A DNA stretch of 13,859 nt, taken from contig JBCDFV010000078.1 of NCBI GenBank assembly GCA_039177555.1, forward strand, positions 1 through 13,859, in the 5' to 3' direction. Both the position numbers and the translations under genes were made by a program. Source of the stretch: JANQGH01 sp039177555 (GTDB taxonomy: Bacteria > Pseudomonadota > Alphaproteobacteria > DSM-16000 > Inquilinaceae). A model generated the notes under the pieces. That model had not been told where the DNA came from. It saw only the letters and a list, made by a program, of their open reading frames with translations, and ran no database searches. This document shows, in pieces, positions 11,601-13,859 of this stretch (its first letter is position 1; the number at the start of each line of letters is the position of its first letter).

Positions 11601-13859
11601 TTCGGCATCAATGCCCGCAACGAGGGCACCGGCGATACGTCAATCACGGCCACGGGTATGGTGACCGGAAGCGGAGAGGACGGCATAAGAGTCGTCGGCT
11701 TTGGTGGCAGCCTGACGGTCTCGGCGGCCGGCGTGAGCGGCAACGTCTTCGGCATCAATGCCCGCAACGACGGCACCGGCGACCTTTCGGTCACAGCCAC
11801 GGGCATGGTGACAGCAGCCGGAAACGACGGCATCCGGGCCAAAAACGATGGCGGCAGCCTGACGATTTCGGCAGCCGCAATCAGGGGCGGGGATGACGGC
11901 ATCGACGCCCGCAACTATGGCGACGGCGCGCTATCAATCCGCACCGAGGGCACGGTGACCGGTGCGGCGGACGACGGCATCGTGGCCCAAAACTCCTTCA
12001 ATGGTACGGGTCTGACGATCTCGGCGGCTGGGGTCATTGGCAACGACGACGGCATCAAAGCCCAAAACTACGGCTCCGACGATCTGCTGATTACAGCAAC
12101 CGGCACGGTGACCGGTACCAACGGGGACGGCATCTTTGCCTACGGCTATGGTGTGGACGCCGACCTGACGATCTCAGCAGCGGGGGTTAGCGGCGCCGAA
12201 GCAGGCATTCGCGCGCGCGTCGGCAACGTCGAACAATTCGCTACCGGCACCGGACTGCTATCGATCACCGCGACCGGCGTCGTGACCGGCGGCACGGACA
12301 CGGGCATCGCCGCCATCAACTATGGCGGCGGCGGCGTGATCATCGACGCCAAGGATACGGTGACGTCTGCCCAGGACAACGGCATCTATGCCAAGAACGG
12401 GGTTGGCAGCGGGCGCGTGACAATTTCAGCCGCCGGGGTGGCCGGCGGCACGCGCGGCATCAATGCATTCAACTACGCCGACGGTGACCTGGAAATTGTC
12501 ACCACGGGCCAGGTAACCGGCGGCTCGGACGAAGGCATCGTCGCCCAGAACTTCAACGGTGGCGCGCTCTCGATTACAGCTTCGGAAACGGTTTCGTCGG
12601 CGTTGTTCGACGGCATATTCGCCAAAAACGGCGTGGGCGGAACCGGTCTGACGATCTCGGCGGCCGGCGTTTCCGGAGCAACCGAAGGCATTTTCGCGCT
12701 GAATTACGGCAGCGGTGATTTGACCGTAACGGCCACCGGCCAGGTGACCAGCGGTTCGGGTGACGGCATCAGAGCAGAGGGTTTCGGAAGCGGCGCTGTC
12801 GCCGTCACGGCGCTGGAGACGGTGTCGTCGGCATCCGGTGACGGCATTTCCGCCTTCAATATTTCTGGCGGTGCGGACCTGACCATCTCGTCGGCGGCAG
12901 TCAGCGGCGGCGAGGACGGCATCGACGCCGTCAATGACGGCGACGGCGATCTGAAAATCACCACCACTAGCCTGATAACTGGCGGTTCTGGCCAGGGCAT
13001 CGACGCCAGGAACTATAACGGCGGTGACCTAACCGTCAGCACGGCGGACACGGTGACCTCAGATGCGGGTGACGGCATCTACGCCAAGAACGCGGCGGGC
13101 GGGGGCAATCTTACAATCTCAGCGGCGGGTGTCAGCGGCGACGTCGACGGTATCCGCGCGTTTAACTTCGGCACCGGCGATCTGTCGATCACGGCGACCG
13201 GCAGGGTGACTGCAGATGTAAACGAAGGCATCCGGGCCGAAAACTTTGGTGGCAGCCTGACCATTTCGGCCGCGGCCGTCAGTGGCGGCGCGGACGGCAT
13301 CGACGCCTTCAATTACGGCTCCGGGGACTTGACGATCACCGCCGATCGCACGGTGACCGGTGCGGGCGATAACGGCATCGACGCCTATAACAGTGTCAGC
13401 GGGCAGAACCTTACGATATCGACCGCTGCCGTCGATGGCGCTGAGGATGGCATCGATGCCCGCAATTTCGGCATGGGCAATTTCTCCATTACCGCCACCG
13501 GCCTCGTGAGCGGTGGGACGGACGACGGCATCTTCGCCAAAAATTCCTCCGATGGCATTGATCTGACGATCTCCACGGCGGGCGTCAGCGGCGGCGATGA
13601 CGGCATCAACGCCCGCAATTTCGGGTCCGGCGATCTGAGCGTCAGCACGAGCGGCCTGGTGACCGGTGGCTCCGGGGTGGGCATCCGGGCCAGGAACTAC
13701 AACGGCGGCGACATCATTGTCACCGCGACCGATACGGTCTCGTCGGCAGCCTCGGACGGCATCAAGGCGTTCAATGACGTCGATACCGGCGCGCTGACGA
13801 TCTCGTCGGCGGCCGGGGTCGGCGGCGGCGGTGACGGCATCGACGCCCTCAACTTCGGC
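8631..13859 (+). CDS. Giant secreted beta-helix repeat protein, autotransporter-like, 3' end outside window
   Basis: The start is ATG 8631, with GGGGGA seven bases upstream. The frame is open for 1743 codons to the window end, so the protein is partial. Residues 1-32 form a signal peptide (core LAVGTALAALLLIA, probable cut after AEA). Just after it Cys35 and Cys45 flank a short loop, an arrangement common at the start of alphaproteobacterial autotransporter passengers. I see no further cysteine. From about residue 112 some 63 rungs of mostly 24-25 residues follow, each with a G-I-x-A-x-N signature. This pattern fits a right-handed beta-helix, with Ile and Ala inward and Asn at a turn. Two rung types alternate, one with ITATG, the other with ISAAG. 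The expected C-terminal outer membrane barrel lies beyond the window, so the type V secretion assignment is inferred. Adhesion or biofilm is a plausible role. Confidence 0.85.
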   Translation, partial: MKSPATLRAQLAVGTALAALLLIAPGGRNAEAGSCSPSTGTEIVCVGPADPDEDLPQFLFGALEGEGPVAVTTALGFGIDTSKSAGNALTITGEGGLSFDDTNANGSPITGKQDGINAENSEGGDLVIITKGQVTGVERNGIEAINDFDTNALTISAAGVSGGNSGIDARNYGTGPLSITATGTVSGGTDAGITAYGANVDADMTISAAGVSGAAGIRARIGNGGEHEGGEYEGGEYEVAIESSTGTGVLSITTTGVVTGGTEAGIVAYNFGGGGVIIDAQNTVTSVEYNGISARNDAGNGGLTISAAGVSGAKDGIDARNFGTGDLSITAKGLATGATEDGIFARNYSNGADLTVSAAGARGDLVGIDARNEGAGNLSITAYGMVTGASNDGIRAENLGGNVTISAAGVMGGGFGINARNYGTGDTSITATGMVIGADDDGIRGENNGGSLTISAIGVRGSDDGIDARNYGTGSLSITADGVVTGSAYDGINAYNSANGTGLTISAAAVDGGDNGIDARNYGTGDTSITATGTVSGGSGDGITAYGYDVDADLTISAAGVSGGEAGIRARIGSGGEHEGGEYEGSEYEVAIESSTGTGVLSITTTGVVTGGTDPGIDAINYGGGGVIIDAQDTVTSDEDDGISARNEAGSGGLTISAAGVSGAKDGIYAVNYGSGDLAVTASGPVTGGEEGIEAFNYNGGSLTITATDMVTAGEGGWGIEARNDVNGEDLTISAASVSGDDYGIRALNNGTGDLAITASGNVVATQYEGIRAENNGANLTISAAAVSGGRDGIRAVNLGTGDLTITATGLVTGTTDDGIDANNGINGANLTISVAGVHGGVFGIDARNDGAGDLSITATGMVTGASNDGIRAENKFGGSLTVSAAGVSGDGYGIDARNYGTGDTSITAIGMVIGAEEDGIRGENNGGSLTISAAGVSGADDGIDARNYGTGNLSITATGMVSGAGGDGIKALNTGGSLTVSAAGVSGNVFGINARNEGTGDTSITATGMVTGSGEDGIRVVGFGGSLTVSAAGVSGNVFGINARNDGTGDLSVTATGMVTAAGNDGIRAKNDGGSLTISAAAIRGGDDGIDARNYGDGALSIRTEGTVTGAADDGIVAQNSFNGTGLTISAAGVIGNDDGIKAQNYGSDDLLITATGTVTGTNGDGIFAYGYGVDADLTISAAGVSGAEAGIRARVGNVEQFATGTGLLSITATGVVTGGTDTGIAAINYGGGGVIIDAKDTVTSAQDNGIYAKNGVGSGRVTISAAGVAGGTRGINAFNYADGDLEIVTTGQVTGGSDEGIVAQNFNGGALSITASETVSSALFDGIFAKNGVGGTGLTISAAGVSGATEGIFALNYGSGDLTVTATGQVTSGSGDGIRAEGFGSGAVAVTALETVSSASGDGISAFNISGGADLTISSAAVSGGEDGIDAVNDGDGDLKITTTSLITGGSGQGIDARNYNGGDLTVSTADTVTSDAGDGIYAKNAAGGGNLTISAAGVSGDVDGIRAFNFGTGDLSITATGRVTADVNEGIRAENFGGSLTISAAAVSGGADGIDAFNYGSGDLTITADRTVTGAGDNGIDAYNSVSGQNLTISTAAVDGAEDGIDARNFGMGNFSITATGLVSGGTDDGIFAKNSSDGIDLTISTAGVSGGDDGINARNFGSGDLSVSTSGLVTGGSGVGIRARNYNGGDIIVTATDTVSSAASDGIKAFNDVDTGALTISSAAGVGGGGDGIDALNFG
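9201..9611 (+). repeat. Five-rung block, copy 1 (others at 10251-10664 and 12126-12491)
   Basis: A run of five rungs (137 codons) recurs as copy 2 at 10251-10664 (138 codons, one extra codon) and as a shorter copy 3 at 12126-12491 (122 codons). Shared marks are GIRAR, then TGTG with LSIT, the NYGGGGVIIDA rung (NFGGGG in copy 1), and NTVTS or DTVTS. Copy 3 lacks most of the charged insert. All spacings preserve the reading frame. Confidence 0.8.
9300..9344 (+). repeat. Three tandem GGE(H/Y)E pentapeptides, copy 1
   Basis: Three 15-base units encode GGEHE, GGEYE, GGEYE. They sit in a loop that interrupts the rung after GIRARIGN. It is the most acidic part of the passenger and should project from the helix. 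A metal- or cation-binding role is possible but only a guess. Confidence 0.75.
9730..10070 (+). repeat. Multi-rung block, copy 1 (copy 2 at 11161-11504)
   Basis: About 341 bases recur at 11161-11504, offset by 1431 bases at the left end and 1434 at the right because one codon was gained. Shared marks include GIRGENNGGSLTIS and, with one mismatch, DGIDARNYGTG. It is independent of the 9201-type block and shows that more than one segment of the gene has been copied internally. Confidence 0.7.
10353..10397 (+). repeat. Three tandem GGE(H/Y)E-type pentapeptides, copy 2
   Basis: The second copy encodes GGEHE, GGEYE, GSEYE, with one Gly-to-Ser change. Several third-position differences from copy 1 show that the two have been diverging at DNA level while keeping the peptide. 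In block copy 3 the insert is replaced by a short VEQFATG stretch. Confidence 0.75.
11556..11849 (+). repeat. Recent 147-base tandem duplication of a rung pair
   Basis: 11556-11702 and 11703-11849 are adjacent copies of one rung pair. A stretch of 43 bases starting at 11581 and at 11728 is identical, encoding the end of AAGVSG through NVFGINARN. This is the closest pair I found in the array, so it is probably the youngest. Confidence 0.7.

Larger units (their letters stand above)
8964..13859 (+). repeat. Array of about 63 alternating 24-25-residue rungs
   Basis: The coding sequence is built from units near 72-75 bases, arranged as pairs of about 147 bases. A typical pair reads ISAAGVSG, DGIDARN, GTG, then ITATGMVTG, DGIRAEN, GG. 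The array begins at codon 112 and is still running at the window end. Conserved codons such as ACGATCTCG and GGCATC recur, giving strong DNA-level similarity as well. Confidence 0.85.

Noticed and set aside
8489..13684. Many minus-strand ORFs opposite the repeat gene, with recurring MPSS, PPLTPAAEIVRL-like peptides
   Set aside because: They are the reverse frame of the repeat codons. The apparent peptide repeats mirror the plus-strand rungs, and the long plus-strand frame with signal peptide and ribosome site explains the region.
8964..13859. Regular repeats that might suggest a CRISPR array
   Set aside because: Repeats and intervening stretches are all in one open frame, vary in the way coding repeats do, and have no unique spacers of constant length.

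Overview
The window is GC-rich DNA from a Gram-negative bacterium. It is most likely an alphaproteobacterium, judging from the compact overlapping gene layout, a Bmp-family solute-binding protein without a lipobox cysteine, a RutR-like operator, and a giant repeat protein with an autotransporter-type N-terminus. The lineage is inferred from content, not measured.

Layout. 7-82 is a complete tRNA-Ala(GGC), followed by a terminator-like hairpin and a second copy of the tRNA 3' end. 176-940 holds two small minus-strand genes: a multi-pass membrane protein and, upstream of it, an exported protein. Both are of unknown role. 1238-2107 (+) is a glycosyltransferase-like protein. 2122-7978 (-) is one tight five-gene operon, read from right to left: Bmp-family binding protein, double ABC ATPase, two permeases, and a cytosine deaminase family enzyme. 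8631 to the window end (+) is the first 1743 codons of a very large secreted repeat protein, with no stop reached. It is divergent from the operon and has an unusual leader of about 480 bases.

How the genes fit together. The operon looks like uptake plus deamination of a pyrimidine base or nucleoside. The deaminase keeps the metal and catalytic residues of E. coli CodA. At the position of CodA Asp-314 it has cysteine (Cys311). Bacterial CodA homologues lacking that Asp are known to deaminate 5-methylcytosine to thymine, so this enzyme may make thymine as well as or instead of uracil. A 16-bp palindrome at 8059-8074, over a candidate -35 box of the operon, matches the RutR consensus at 12 of 14 fixed positions. 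RutR is the uracil/thymine-responsive repressor, so the enzyme's product may be the inducer of its own operon.

The repeat protein is a predicted beta-helix passenger with about 63 rungs carrying a G-I-x-A-x-N signature. Two rung types alternate, and blocks of several rungs have been copied within the gene. Just upstream of its start codon, four mutually complementary segments could form two exclusive folds, one of which buries the ribosome binding site. This resembles a translational attenuator. A short ORF runs through it and ends one base before the start codon.
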